This document shows, one piece after another, positions 41,629 to 51,006 of a stretch of DNA of 64,000 bases; within the stretch, counting starts at the first letter, position 1; each line of letters begins with the position of its first letter. A program made the translations under genes and the position numbers. The stretch is from assembly GCA_934668345.1 (NCBI GenBank), contig CAKUNE010000002.1, forward strand, positions 153,741 through 217,740. Reading direction: 5' to 3'. The notes below the pieces were generated by a model. It was given only the letters and a program-made list of their open reading frames with translations. It did not search any database and had not been told where the DNA came from. The stretch is from an uncultured Collinsella sp. Lineage in GTDB: Bacteria; Actinomycetota; Coriobacteriia; Coriobacteriales; Coriobacteriaceae.

Positions 41629-43644
41629 CTACATCACCTCCGCGTGAGGGGTCAAACCATTTGCCTTGAGCACCTCGTCGGGGAGCTCGGAATAGAAGTG
41701 CTCGGTGCCAGGAACGCGCTTGAAGACCGGACGGGTGTCCAGGCCAATACGCGGATGGCTCGAGCGGGGCGCGAAGCGATCACCCTTGGGGAAATCGCGC
41801 GGGCTCGGAACGGCGCCGGGCACCTGGTGCAGGCGGCCCGAACCGCTCTCGATGGACAGAACGGAACCCAGAAGACCGCGGGTGTACTCGTGGATCGGGT
41901 TGGTGAGCAGCTCCTTGGTGGGCGCCTGCTCGATAACCTGACCGGCGTACATAACCGTGATGTTATGGGCGACCTCGGCGACCAGCGCCAGGTCGTGCGA
42001 GACGAAGATCATGGCAAAGCCGAGCTTGGCCTGAAGGTCGTTGAGCAGCTTGATGACCTGCTTCTGGACGGTAACGTCCAGAGCGGTCGTGGGCTCGTCA
42101 CAGATGACCAGCTTGGGGTCGCGGGTAAGGGCCATAGCGATCAGAACACGCTGACGCTGGCCACCGGAAAGCTCATGCGGGTAGCTCTCGAGCGTACGCT
42201 TGGGGTCGAGGCCCACGAGCTCCAGGAGTTCCTCGGCGCTGCGGGTGCCGCCGCGCTTGGTGAGCTGCTTCATCTGGGCAGAGATGAGCATGGAGGGGTT
42301 GAGCGAGGATAGGGCGTCCTGATAGACCATAGCGATATCGGTACCGCGCAGGCCGAACCACTCCTTCTTGCTCATCTTGAGCAGGTCACGGCCCTCCCAG
42401 AGGACCTCGCCGGAAAGGTGCTCGTCCTCATCGGTCAGGCCCATGATGGCCAGCGTGGTGATGGACTTACCGCAACCGGACTCGCCCACCAGGCCCATAG
42501 TCTGGCCAGGACGGACGTCAAAGTTGACATGGTCGACGACGTTGATATCGCCGTGGTGCTCAAACTGGATGCAGAAATCGCGGACCGAAAGGATCGGTTC
42601 GACAGACTCGTCGGGCACATGGCGATCGTCACGCTTGAGCTCGACATCGCGCAGGGCGCCAAGGCGAGCGGAGAGGGACTGGGCTTGCTCCTTATAGGCG
42701 CGAACGGGGTCGGAGACCAGCAGATCGGCCTCGCGACGCTTGGAGGAATCGGTCGGATCCAGGGCGGCGGAGGGAGCAGCGGCCATAGCGTCGGTAATGC
42801 CCTCGGAGAGGATATTGAGCGCCAGGCAGGTGATCATGATGGCCAGGCCTGGGAACAGCGCCTGCCACCAACGGCCGGCAAGCACGCCGCCGCGGGCGTC
42901 GGCGAGGATGTTGCCCCAGGTAGCGGTGGGCTCCTGGATACCAGCGCCGATGAAGGTCAGCGAGGCCTCGAAGATGATGGCGTCGGCGACCAGGGTAACG
43001 GTGAAGACCATGATCGGAGCGATGCAGTTACGCAGAACATGCTTGATCAAAATCCACGGAGCCTTGGCGCCGGAAACGATGACCGCGCGGACATAGTCCT
43101 CGCCGTACTCGGACACGATGTTGGCGCGCACGATACGGGCAATCTGCGGAGTGTACATAAAGCCGATGGCAAAGATGATCGACGGCACGGAGTTGCCCAG
43201 GATGGAGACGAAGACGGCCGCGAGGGCGATGCCCGGGATGGACATGATGATGTCCAAGATACGCATGATCGTCTCGGAGACGGCCTTGCGCGAAACCGCT
43301 GCAAGGGCGCCCACGACCGAGCCGCAGACCAAAGCCATGGCAGTGGCGCCAAAGCCGATAATCAGCGAGTAACGACCACCGTAGAGCATACGCGACAGAA
43401 TATCGCGACCCTTATCGTCGGTACCAAAGATAAATCCGTTGCCGGGAGCCTGGCGAGCCGTAAAGATCTCGACCGGGCTATAGGGGGCAAGAAGGGGCGC
43501 CAGAATCGCAGTCAGGGCGACCAGCACCAGCACGACGGCGGCAATCTTAGAAGACAGCGTCATCTTCTTCCAGCCACCGAGCTTGAGCCCCTTGGAGGCA
43601 GCCTTCTCGAGCTGCTCGGTTTGCTTCTCTCGAATCTTTACCAT
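41629..43644 (-). CDS. Fused Opp-type permease and ATP-binding protein (OppC-OppD)
   Basis: A 671-residue fusion. Residues about 30-300 are an OppC-like permease (FIFGTDDKGRDILSRMLYGG; EAA-like loop YVRAVIVSGAKAPWILIKHV). A charged linker of about 45 residues (SDPVRAYKEQAQSLSARLGA) leads to an OppD-like ATPase from about 345 (GESGCGKSI, LSGGQRQRVLIAMALTRDPK, LVICDEPTTALD). The reading frame is continuous. In the other Opp operon these are two genes. The permease gene before it ends 3 bases upstream. Confidence 0.92.
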   Translation of the reverse strand: MVKIREKQTEQLEKAASKGLKLGGWKKMTLSSKIAAVVLVLVALTAILAPLLAPYSPVEIFTARQAPGNGFIFGTDDKGRDILSRMLYGGRYSLIIGFGATAMALVCGSVVGALAAVSRKAVSETIMRILDIIMSIPGIALAAVFVSILGNSVPSIIFAIGFMYTPQIARIVRANIVSEYGEDYVRAVIVSGAKAPWILIKHVLRNCIAPIMVFTVTLVADAIIFEASLTFIGAGIQEPTATWGNILADARGGVLAGRWWQALFPGLAIMITCLALNILSEGITDAMAAAPSAALDPTDSSKRREADLLVSDPVRAYKEQAQSLSARLGALRDVELKRDDRHVPDESVEPILSVRDFCIQFEHHGDINVVDHVNFDVRPGQTMGLVGESGCGKSITTLAIMGLTDEDEHLSGEVLWEGRDLLKMSKKEWFGLRGTDIAMVYQDALSSLNPSMLISAQMKQLTKRGGTRSAEELLELVGLDPKRTLESYPHELSGGQRQRVLIAMALTRDPKLVICDEPTTALDVTVQKQVIKLLNDLQAKLGFAMIFVSHDLALVAEVAHNITVMYAGQVIEQAPTKELLTNPIHEYTRGLLGSVLSIESGSGRLHQVPGAVPSPRDFPKGDRFAPRSSHPRIGLDTRPVFKRVPGTEHFYSELPDEVLKANGLTPHAEVM

Positions 43645-43647
43645 AAT

Positions 43648-44604
43648 CTACACCGTCCTGATGCGCGGGTTGATGAGCAGGTAGAGCATGTCAACCACGA
43701 TGTTGATGATGATGAAGGCAAGAGCAACGACGATAACGACGCCCTGAACCAGGTTCGCCTCGTTGCCCTGAACGCCCTGCAGAATCGCGGTGCCCATGCC
43801 GGGGAGGTTGAAGATAACCTCGATGACGACGGCGCCGCCCATAAGGTAACCGATCTTAAGACCGAGGGTGGTGACCGGGGTGATCAGCGCATTGCGAAGA
43901 ACGTTGATGCCGACGACGACCTTCTCGGGAACGCCGGCGCCGCGAGCCATACGGACATAGTCCTTGTCGAGCTCCTCGACCATGGCGGTACGCACGATAC
44001 GAGTCATCTGGCCCGTCAGCGGAAATGCCAAGGCGATAGCGGGCATGATCATACGTCCCAGATAGCCAACCGGATTCGTGGTGAAGTGGGGCAGAGCACC
44101 CGATGCCGGGAGCACCTTAAGGTAGGAAGAGAACAGCAGGATCAACAGAACGGCAAGCCAGAACGACGGGGTTGCCAAGCCGGCGATGGAAAAGACGCGG
44201 ATCACTTGGTCCGGCCATTTATCGCGATACAGTGCCGCGATGACGCCGAGTAAAAACGAAACGACCGCACCGATGGCAAGACCGATGAAGGTCAGCTGCA
44301 TCGTGACGGGCAGGGCCGTGGAGATGCGCTTGGCAACGGAGTTGCGAGCAGCACCATAGGTGCCCATGTCGCCATGAATCAGATCGCCCATATAGCGCAC
44401 GTAGCGCACGGGCCAGGGGTCGTCCAGACCATACTTCTCATGGTACTCGGCAACCGCCTCGGGCGAGGCACCGTCACCCAACGCCGTGTAGGCGGGGTCG
44501 GTCTTGGAGAACGACATAAGGAAGAACACCAGGACGGTGACGCCCAATGCCATGATCGGCAGCGCCACAAGACGCCTTCCAATCAAACGTAGCAAGTTGT
44601 TCAC
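43648..44604 (-). CDS. Opp-type ABC transporter permease (OppB-like)
   Basis: A 318-residue permease. N-terminal helix LIGRRLVALPIMALGVTVLV, external loop YTALGDGASPEAVAEYHEKY and coupling loop DYVRMARGAGVPEKVVVG. Start is GTG at 44604 with AAGGGGAGAGAAC; the in-frame ATG at 44637 is less well placed. Second gene of the nan-linked transporter. Confidence 0.9.
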   Translation of the reverse strand: MNNLLRLIGRRLVALPIMALGVTVLVFFLMSFSKTDPAYTALGDGASPEAVAEYHEKYGLDDPWPVRYVRYMGDLIHGDMGTYGAARNSVAKRISTALPVTMQLTFIGLAIGAVVSFLLGVIAALYRDKWPDQVIRVFSIAGLATPSFWLAVLLILLFSSYLKVLPASGALPHFTTNPVGYLGRMIMPAIALAFPLTGQMTRIVRTAMVEELDKDYVRMARGAGVPEKVVVGINVLRNALITPVTTLGLKIGYLMGGAVVIEVIFNLPGMGTAILQGVQGNEANLVQGVVIVVALAFIIINIVVDMLYLLINPRIRTV

Positions 44605-44644
44605 GTTCTCTCCCCTTTCTTTTGTCGGTAGGACCAACTGGTAT

Positions 44645-44699
44645 ATGAGTACGGATACTCATTACAAGACCCGAGCGACATCGTTGCCGCCCGGGTCTT
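44645..44699 (-). terminator. Two hairpins between binding protein and permease genes
   Basis: ATGAGTA-CGGA-TACTCAT (44645-44662) and AAGACCCG/CGGGTCTT (44666-44673 with 44692-44699). Placement matches the hairpin in the first Opp operon and probably raises binding-protein output relative to the permease. Confidence 0.6.
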
Positions 44700-44761
44700 T
44701 GTTTCAACTATGAGGATACGGTCCCAACGACCGACATCCTGCATACAGACTCAAGCGAGTC

Positions 44762-46375
44762 TTACGCCTTGACGGTCGCAACGCCCCTGAAGGACATGCT
44801 CGTCGTGCCGATGCCCTTGAAGCCATCGAGAGCCTCGCCGTTGGGCGCAGTGGACGGATCGTCCCAGGAAGCGGAGACGGTCTTGACGTGGACAACGGGG
44901 TACAGAACGGCGTTGTCGGCAATGATGTCGAAGCACTCGTTCCACTTCTTCTGCTGCTCGTCGCCCTCGGCGGCAAGAGCCTCGTCCATGAGACTGTGGA
45001 GCTTCTGCCACTCAGCGGACTCCTTCCACGGGCAACGGGTCTGCATCCAGACGTTGTCGCCGTACCACCAGTTGAGCAGCAGGTCGGGGTCGGCGCCGAA
45101 GCAGGAAGGATCGCCAGGGGCAAGGAGGATATCGTAGGCCTCGCCGCCGTCGATGGCAGCGTAGGTGGCCGGCGAGGTATCGGTCTGGATGGTCACATCG
45201 AAGCCGAGAGCGTCGAGGTCGTTCTTGACCTGGGCGGCCATGCCCTTAATCTGCTCGTTGTCGGTGGTGCGCAGGGTGATGGCACCCGGGGTGATGCCAG
45301 ACTCCTCGATGAGCTTCTTGGCCTTCTTGGCGTCGGTCTTGTACACCGTGGAAGCCTCATGATAGTTGGTGAAGCTCTTGGGCAGGTAGCAGCTGGCAGC
45401 GGTGGCAAGGCCGGCGAAGGTGTTGCTGACCATCTTCTCGGTGTCGAGCGCATACATGACAGCCTGACGGACCTTGACGTTGTTCCAAGGCTCCTTGGCG
45501 ACGTTGAACATGATGAAGCGGGTGCCGAAACCCTGAACGTTATCGATCTTGCAGCCGGCGCTCTCGAGCTGGTCGACGGCGTCAGCGGTAACGAGCTCCA
45601 TAACGAGCGTGGAGCCCTCCTGCTGAGCGGTAACGCGAGCGGTGGGGTCGGTCAGGATGCTGTACTGGATCTTCTTATCCTCGGCAGCATACTCACCGTT
45701 GTACTCGGGGTTGGGAACCAGGGTGATCTCGGTATCGGAGATAGAGTCGTACATCCAGGGGCCGGAGCCGATCGGCTGCTTGGCGCGATCCTCCTCGGTC
45801 TGGGTGGCCGGGGTAACGCGGACGATGGCCAGACGATCCTTGAGCAGGGAGAAGTTGGGGACCTTGGTCTTGACCGTCACGGTGCTGGCGTCCTTGGCCT
45901 CGATGGACTCGAAGGGCTGGAAGAACGGAGCATAGGTAGCGGAAGCGGCGCAAGCGGTGTAGGAGGCAACGACATCGTCAGCGGTGACCTCGGTGCCATC
46001 GGAGAACTTGGCGCCCTTGCGGATGGTGACCTCGAAAGTGGTGTCGTCCACAGACTTGGGATCGTCGGTGGCGAGCTCGTTGAAGGTGCTGTAGTCGTGG
46101 TAATCGATGCCGTAGAGGCCCTCGATGACGTGCCAGTTAGCACCCAGGCCCACAGCGGAGCCGGTGCTGGCGGGATCGAAGCTGGACGGAGCGTAAGCGG
46201 AACCAGCGGTGATCACGCCGCCGCCACGGTTGGCGGAATCGGTGGAACCGGAAGCGGAACCCTCGTCGCTGGAGCTGCCACCGCAGCCGGTGAGACCAAG
46301 CCCTGCGACAGCAGCGACGCTGCCGGTGAGGCCGAGGAACGAACGCCTGGACATACCCTTGTTGATGATGGCCAT
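44762..46375 (-). CDS. Family 5 solute-binding lipoprotein of the nan-linked transporter
   Basis: A 537-residue extracellular binding protein. It has a Tat-like signal (MSRRSFLGLTG) and a lipobox with Cys31 (GLTGCGGSS), then a Ser/Gly/Glu linker. The family signature region KGAKFSDGTEVTADDVVASY is present. Although this family is known for peptides, members also bind sugars and sialosides; the adjacent nanA, nanK and nanE make a sialic acid ligand plausible. ATG at 46375 with AGGAGAAGAC. First gene of the locus. Confidence 0.88.
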   Translation of the reverse strand: MAIINKGMSRRSFLGLTGSVAAVAGLGLTGCGGSSSDEGSASGSTDSANRGGGVITAGSAYAPSSFDPASTGSAVGLGANWHVIEGLYGIDYHDYSTFNELATDDPKSVDDTTFEVTIRKGAKFSDGTEVTADDVVASYTACAASATYAPFFQPFESIEAKDASTVTVKTKVPNFSLLKDRLAIVRVTPATQTEEDRAKQPIGSGPWMYDSISDTEITLVPNPEYNGEYAAEDKKIQYSILTDPTARVTAQQEGSTLVMELVTADAVDQLESAGCKIDNVQGFGTRFIMFNVAKEPWNNVKVRQAVMYALDTEKMVSNTFAGLATAASCYLPKSFTNYHEASTVYKTDAKKAKKLIEESGITPGAITLRTTDNEQIKGMAAQVKNDLDALGFDVTIQTDTSPATYAAIDGGEAYDILLAPGDPSCFGADPDLLLNWWYGDNVWMQTRCPWKESAEWQKLHSLMDEALAAEGDEQQKKWNECFDIIADNAVLYPVVHVKTVSASWDDPSTAPNGEALDGFKGIGTTSMSFRGVATVKA

Positions 46376-46494
46376 GTCTTCTCCTATCAATAGAGAATCT
46401 TACCCGGGAGCACCTAGACGTGCCCCCGCGCAACTTGCGGACGATATATACCTTACCTACCGACGAGCCCAACTGAGGTGCCGCGCTCGGCGAC

Positions 46495-46575
46495 CGATAC
46501 ATACATACGCTTGAACGGTATTTACTACCGTTCACCGAATTCATTGACAAACGATTCGCCAGACAGTATGTATCG
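46495..46575 (-). promoter_or_regulatory. Operator/promoter region of the nan-linked operon
   Basis: TGAACGGTA-N5-TACCGTTCA (46512-46534) is a perfect 23-base palindrome and overlaps the -10 region of a possible promoter (TTGTCA, 17 bases, TAGTAA). It is flanked by CGATACATAC (46495-46504) and its complement GTATGTATCG (46566-46575). This is the most likely regulator-binding site for the locus. Confidence 0.55.
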
Positions 46576-46688
46576 ACGAGGTGAGATATCAGTCTTCGTC
46601 AACCCGCAGAATAGCAGGGTTGTTCACCATGGCTAGTCAAACGTTTTAGCGTTAATAAAACCAGAAATCGGCTGGTAATCGCCGTGAA
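46576..46688. other. Intergenic region between nan operator and uvrC
   Basis: No gene. An AAACGTTT core at 46639-46646 resembles a LacI-type half-site palindrome, without clear flanks. Confidence 0.3.
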
Positions 46689-46719
46689 ATACATGATTGA
46701 AAATCACGCAATCATGTAT
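46689..46719 (-). terminator. uvrC terminator-like hairpin
   Basis: ATACATGATTG (46689-46699) pairs perfectly with CAATCATGTAT (46709-46719). It lies 22 bases after the uvrC stop and is followed by a short T-run only. Confidence 0.6.
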
Positions 46720-46740
46720 ATCAGTTGTTTAGAGGCGTGT

Positions 46741-48687
46741 TTAGTTTTCGGATTGCTTTGCCGCCGCCTCGGCGCGCTCGGCATTCCATGCAACGAGCGC
46801 CTCGTGAACCGCTTTGGCGACATCGGCAGGAATGCCTCGAACTTCCGCGATCTCTTGCTCGCTCGCCGCGCGCAAACGCTTCATCGAGCCAAAATGGCGC
46901 ATAAGGGCACGTTTTCTGGTGGGTCCCACGCCTGGAACGTCATCGAGTACCGAAACCGTCATGGCTTTATCGCGCAATTCGCGATGGAACGTGATGGCAA
47001 AACGGTGCGATTCATCGCGCACCTGTTTAATTAGATAGAGCGACGCGGACCCGGTCGGCAGCACGACGGGAGTCTCGTCCCAAGGCACAAAAACTTCCTC
47101 ATCGGCCTTTGCCAAGCCACAAACTGGTATATCGAGCCCAAGAGCCTCAAGTTGCTTGATCGCAGCGGTCAATTGCGGCTTACCGCCATCGACAACGAGC
47201 AAATCGGGGCGCGAGCCAAAGCGCCCGTCGGCCATGCGCTCGGGAGCATAGCGTCGTCCCAAAACCTCGGACATCGACACGAAGTCGTTTGCCTCGTCCA
47301 ATTCGGCCTGGATTTTAAAACGACGATACTGGCCCTTGTCGGCGCGCCCGTTGGTAAACACCACCATCGAGGCGACCGTAAAGGTGCCATGCAGTGTAGA
47401 GATATCGAAGCACTCGATACGCAACGGCGGCGATGGCAGCGCCAACGCACTTTCGAGCTCCAGGAGCGCTTGATTGGTGCGGTCGTCAGCGTACCCCGTT
47501 CGCATCATGTAGCGCATGAGGGCATGGCGCGCATTTTTGGATGCCATATCGAGCAGACGGTGCTTTTCGCCACGCTGCGGCCTATGGAGATGGCAGGAAC
47601 GCTCACGCTTGCCCGCAAGCCACTCCCCCAGCGCCTCCGCATCCTCAAGCTCGACGGAAAGGTTGACCTCAGCTGGAATATCAGCCGTCTCGTCGTAATA
47701 GCGCTTAAGAAAGCCCGACTGGAGCTCTTCCTCGTCAACATCAAGACCCTTGTCGAGAATGAACTCGCAGGTGCGAACTGTTCGGCCCTCGCGAACGACG
47801 AAGACGCAAGCGGCGGAGATGGTCTCCTCGCGATAGAAACCGATGACATCGATATCGACACTGGAGGGAAAAACGACTTGCTGACGATCGTCCAGACCCC
47901 TGATGACCTCCAAACGACGTTTGACGCGAGCCGCGCGCTCAAAGTCGAGCGCCCCAGCGGCATCCGCCATCTCGGAGGTCAGCTCATCGACGACATCCTT
48001 GCGATGGCCCGACAAAAAGCGCTCGACACGCTTGACGTTCTTGGCATAGTCTGCCGGGGAAATCGCGCCGACACACGCACCCGGGCCGCGCCCGACATGG
48101 TAGTCGAAGCAGGGGCGCCCGTTTTGCGCGCAAATCATATTGACGATGTCTTCCTCGCCCTTGTGGGACTCGACGATACGGCGACAACGACGCCACTCCG
48201 CACAGGATGCGGAACAAATGGGGATAACCTTGCGAAGCGTATCTATCGTCTCTCGTGCCGCACGGCTATCGGTATAGGGTCCAAAATAGCGCGTTCCCGG
48301 CTTATGACGCTCACGCGTGTATTTGATAGCGGGATACAGGTCACCCTTTGTAATGGCGATAAAGGGGTAGCTCTTGTCATCCTTGAGGTCGACGTTAAAG
48401 TACGGATGGTACTGACCAATCAAATTGCGCTCGAGCACCAACGCCTCGTGCTCGGTCTCCACCACGATATAGTCAAAGCTCGCCACCAGCTGCATCATCA
48501 GCGGGATCTTCTGGCGCTCGTCCTGCAGCGTCACGTACTGACGCATACGGGCGCGCAGGTTTTTCGCCTTGCCCACGTAGATGACATCGCCCTTGGCGTC
48601 TTTCCAAAGGTAGCAGCCGGGCTGCGTGGGAACACGCGAAACCTGCTCGGCAAGCGTTGGAATGTTGTCGTGACCGGCCACGCGCAC
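46741..48687 (-). CDS. uvrC: Excinuclease ABC subunit C
   Basis: A 648-residue nuclease that makes both cuts around DNA lesions. N-terminal GIY-YIG domain (GCYLWKDAKGDVIYVGKAKN), central UVR domain and C-terminal RNase H-like part (IECFDISTLHGTFTVASMVV), ending with a helix-hairpin-helix (LRAASEQEIAEVRGIPADVA). Start is GTG at 48687, directly after the murJ stop. Third gene of ybaK-murJ-uvrC. Confidence 0.95.
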   Translation of the reverse strand: MRVAGHDNIPTLAEQVSRVPTQPGCYLWKDAKGDVIYVGKAKNLRARMRQYVTLQDERQKIPLMMQLVASFDYIVVETEHEALVLERNLIGQYHPYFNVDLKDDKSYPFIAITKGDLYPAIKYTRERHKPGTRYFGPYTDSRAARETIDTLRKVIPICSASCAEWRRCRRIVESHKGEEDIVNMICAQNGRPCFDYHVGRGPGACVGAISPADYAKNVKRVERFLSGHRKDVVDELTSEMADAAGALDFERAARVKRRLEVIRGLDDRQQVVFPSSVDIDVIGFYREETISAACVFVVREGRTVRTCEFILDKGLDVDEEELQSGFLKRYYDETADIPAEVNLSVELEDAEALGEWLAGKRERSCHLHRPQRGEKHRLLDMASKNARHALMRYMMRTGYADDRTNQALLELESALALPSPPLRIECFDISTLHGTFTVASMVVFTNGRADKGQYRRFKIQAELDEANDFVSMSEVLGRRYAPERMADGRFGSRPDLLVVDGGKPQLTAAIKQLEALGLDIPVCGLAKADEEVFVPWDETPVVLPTGSASLYLIKQVRDESHRFAITFHRELRDKAMTVSVLDDVPGVGPTRKRALMRHFGSMKRLRAASEQEIAEVRGIPADVAKAVHEALVAWNAERAEAAAKQSEN

Positions 48688-50370
48688 CTACTTGCGACGA
48701 AGCAGCGCCGAGACCTCGGGCATCTTAAGGACGACGGCAAGGCCAAAGGTAACAGCAAGCGAGACGACACCCGCAACGCAAACGTAGCCAAGAGTAATCA
48801 GAATCGAGCCGCCAAGTGCCCCGACGAAGTGCTCAAGCGCCCACATGACGGCGGCACCCGCGGCAGCGCCCAGGCCACCGAGCAAAAGGCCAAAGAAACC
48901 GCCATGCAGGATAGATTTAACCTGAAGACCACGCAGGCGACGACGCAGCCACCACAGCGAACAACCGACCAAGATCACGTAGTCGACGACATACGAAAGC
49001 GCGATTGCCGGCATACCGAAGCCCAGTACAACGCCAAACAGCAGAACCGAGCCGGCCTGGCCGATGGCGGAATACAGGCAATAGCGGCTATAGGGCTTCA
49101 TGTCGAGCAAGGCAGAGAAGCTCTTCTGCATCAACACGACCACGCCGTAGAGCGGCAGGGAAAGTGCCAGGTAGATAAGGAACTCCGACACCAGCGCCAC
49201 ACCGGACTCATCGAACTTGCCAGCGCAGTAGATCATGTTGAGCGGACGCGCGAAGACAATCAGGTACAGCGCGAACGGAATCAGGAAGAACAGCATCTGG
49301 GCGACGCCACGCGAAATGCCCGTGCGGACGCTGTCGTAATCCTTCTCCTGTGCGTCGTGAGAGAGCTCGGTATAGAGCGCCGTCGAAAGCGAGGCGGCAA
49401 TCAGCGCGTAGGGCAGCGTGTACCACAGGCGCGCATAGGCGATGACGGAAGGACCAGTCTCGGGCTGGACCACCAGCGCAGCAGCGTTGGTGATAGAAGT
49501 CGAGACAAACATGCACACCGTGGCGAGCAGCGTCGGGATACCGAGCGCAATCGTCTGGCGCAGTGCGGGGTCCTTAAAGTCGATATGGATATGGGGATGC
49601 ACGCCGTGCTTGCCAAGCGCGGGGATCTGACATGCCATCTGAACAAAGACACCGAGGGTCGTACCGGCCGCAATCAAGATGATGCCGGCACGTTCGCCAA
49701 ACTGTGCGGACACGGGCGCAAAGCCCATAAAGCTCGCAATGACGATCACATTGTTGAGGACCGGGGCAAACGTCGACCAGAAGTAGTCGCGGTGTGCGTT
49801 GAGGACGCCCGAAAACACCGAGCCCAAACCATAAAACAGAATCTGGATGGCAAAGAAACGGAACATGAACGCAGCGGTATCCATGCTGCCGCCGTCACCC
49901 GAAAGGAACGATTGCGTCCAGATAAAGCCCGGGGCGAACACGGTCCCCAGCAACGAAATGCCACCCAGCACCAATAGCAGAATACCGAGCAGGTTGCCCA
50001 CGTACTCGTTCGAGGCCTCGCGACCCTGCTCACGCCTCACGCCCATGTACACGGGCAAAAACGCCGTCACGAGCATGCCGCCCATCACGAGTTCGTAGAG
50101 CATATTGGGCAGGTTGTTGGCGACCTGATAGGAAGACGAGAGCAGCGACATGCCGATAGCGGCCGCCATTGCCCACGTGCGGATAAAACCGGTGACGCGA
50201 GACACGATGGTCAGGATGGTCATAAGCCCGGCGGAACGACCAACCGTGGAGTAGTCCGACGAGCCCATGTCGTCAGTGTCATCTCGCGACGAAGAAGCTT
50301 CGGATGAGGGTGTCTGAGGCGCAGATTCTTCTGCAAAATGAGCTCCGCGCTTCAATTCTTCCTGCGGCAT
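48688..50370 (-). CDS. murJ: Lipid II flippase MurJ
   Basis: A 560-residue MviN/MurJ-family membrane protein, predicted to flip lipid II for peptidoglycan. About 45 polar N-terminal residues precede the first helix (GLMTILTIVSRVTGFIRTWA). Conserved features: YQVANNLPNMLYELVMGGML and many hydrophobic helices. ATG at 50370, 3 bases after the ybaK stop. Confidence 0.93.
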   Translation of the reverse strand: MPQEELKRGAHFAEESAPQTPSSEASSSRDDTDDMGSSDYSTVGRSAGLMTILTIVSRVTGFIRTWAMAAAIGMSLLSSSYQVANNLPNMLYELVMGGMLVTAFLPVYMGVRREQGREASNEYVGNLLGILLLVLGGISLLGTVFAPGFIWTQSFLSGDGGSMDTAAFMFRFFAIQILFYGLGSVFSGVLNAHRDYFWSTFAPVLNNVIVIASFMGFAPVSAQFGERAGIILIAAGTTLGVFVQMACQIPALGKHGVHPHIHIDFKDPALRQTIALGIPTLLATVCMFVSTSITNAAALVVQPETGPSVIAYARLWYTLPYALIAASLSTALYTELSHDAQEKDYDSVRTGISRGVAQMLFFLIPFALYLIVFARPLNMIYCAGKFDESGVALVSEFLIYLALSLPLYGVVVLMQKSFSALLDMKPYSRYCLYSAIGQAGSVLLFGVVLGFGMPAIALSYVVDYVILVGCSLWWLRRRLRGLQVKSILHGGFFGLLLGGLGAAAGAAVMWALEHFVGALGGSILITLGYVCVAGVVSLAVTFGLAVVLKMPEVSALLRRK

Positions 50371-50373
50371 CGC

Positions 50374-50874
50374 TCAGTCCTCTCTCGTAATCGCGGCAAC
50401 TGTCGCCCCGCAAAATGCAATTAAATCATCAGGTGCAAGCTCGAGCTGATAACCACGCTTGCCTCCCGAAATAAAAATGGTATCCCAAAGGACACATGTC
50501 TCATCAATGAGCGTCCGGTAGCGTTTTTTCATACCGACCGGACTGCAGCCGCCGCGAACGTAGCCAGTCGCCGCAAGCAAATCCTTCACATGCATCATGG
50601 CCAAGGACTTCTCCCCCGCGGCACGCGCGGCGGACTTTAGATCGAGCTCGTCGGCAACAGGGATGCAGCACACGACGTGGTCGTTGGACGGCGTCACGCA
50701 GACCAAGGTCTTAAATCCTTGACCGGGCTCCTCGCCAAGCTGCTCCGAAATCGCGACCCCCAGGCCCGCCGACTCATCACCATCGTCTTCGTACGTATGT
50801 AGAACATAGGAAATGCCGGCGCTTTCCAGCTCGCGCATCGCATTGGTTTTTGGCGTCTTTACAGCCTTTGCCAT
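50374..50874 (-). CDS. ybaK: Cys-tRNA(Pro) deacylase, YbaK/EbsC type
   Basis: A 166-residue YbaK-family editing enzyme that removes mischarged Cys from tRNA-Pro. The family signature includes FKTLVCVTPSNDHVVCCIP, the catalytic Lys region VADELDLKSAARAAGEKS and TGYVRGGCSPVGMKKRY. ATG at 50874 with GGAAAGGATATGCC. First gene of an operon with murJ and uvrC. Confidence 0.92.
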   Translation of the reverse strand: MAKAVKTPKTNAMRELESAGISYVLHTYEDDGDESAGLGVAISEQLGEEPGQGFKTLVCVTPSNDHVVCCIPVADELDLKSAARAAGEKSLAMMHVKDLLAATGYVRGGCSPVGMKKRYRTLIDETCVLWDTIFISGGKRGYQLELAPDDLIAFCGATVAAITRED

Positions 50875-50955
50875 GGCATATCCTTTCCCTCGCATTCGGA
50901 CGCAAGGATTAAGTATATGTCCAATTCGGCTGCATACGTCACTTCGACACAGCAA

Positions 50956-50986
50956 GCGCCATCGAATCACAAGGAGTCGATGGCGC
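50956..50986 (-). terminator. uvrA hairpin
   Basis: GCGCCATCGA (50956-50965) pairs with TCGATGGCGC (50977-50986), 20 bases past the uvrA stop. No T-run, so intrinsic termination is uncertain. Confidence 0.55.
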
Positions 50987-51006
50987 CCATAAACTGAATC
51001 GCCTAT

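Noticed and set aside
47152-49977. A 941-codon plus-strand ORF opposite uvrC and murJ
   Set aside because: Its length follows from GC-rich codon bias of the real genes on the other strand. No start signal, domain or promoter.
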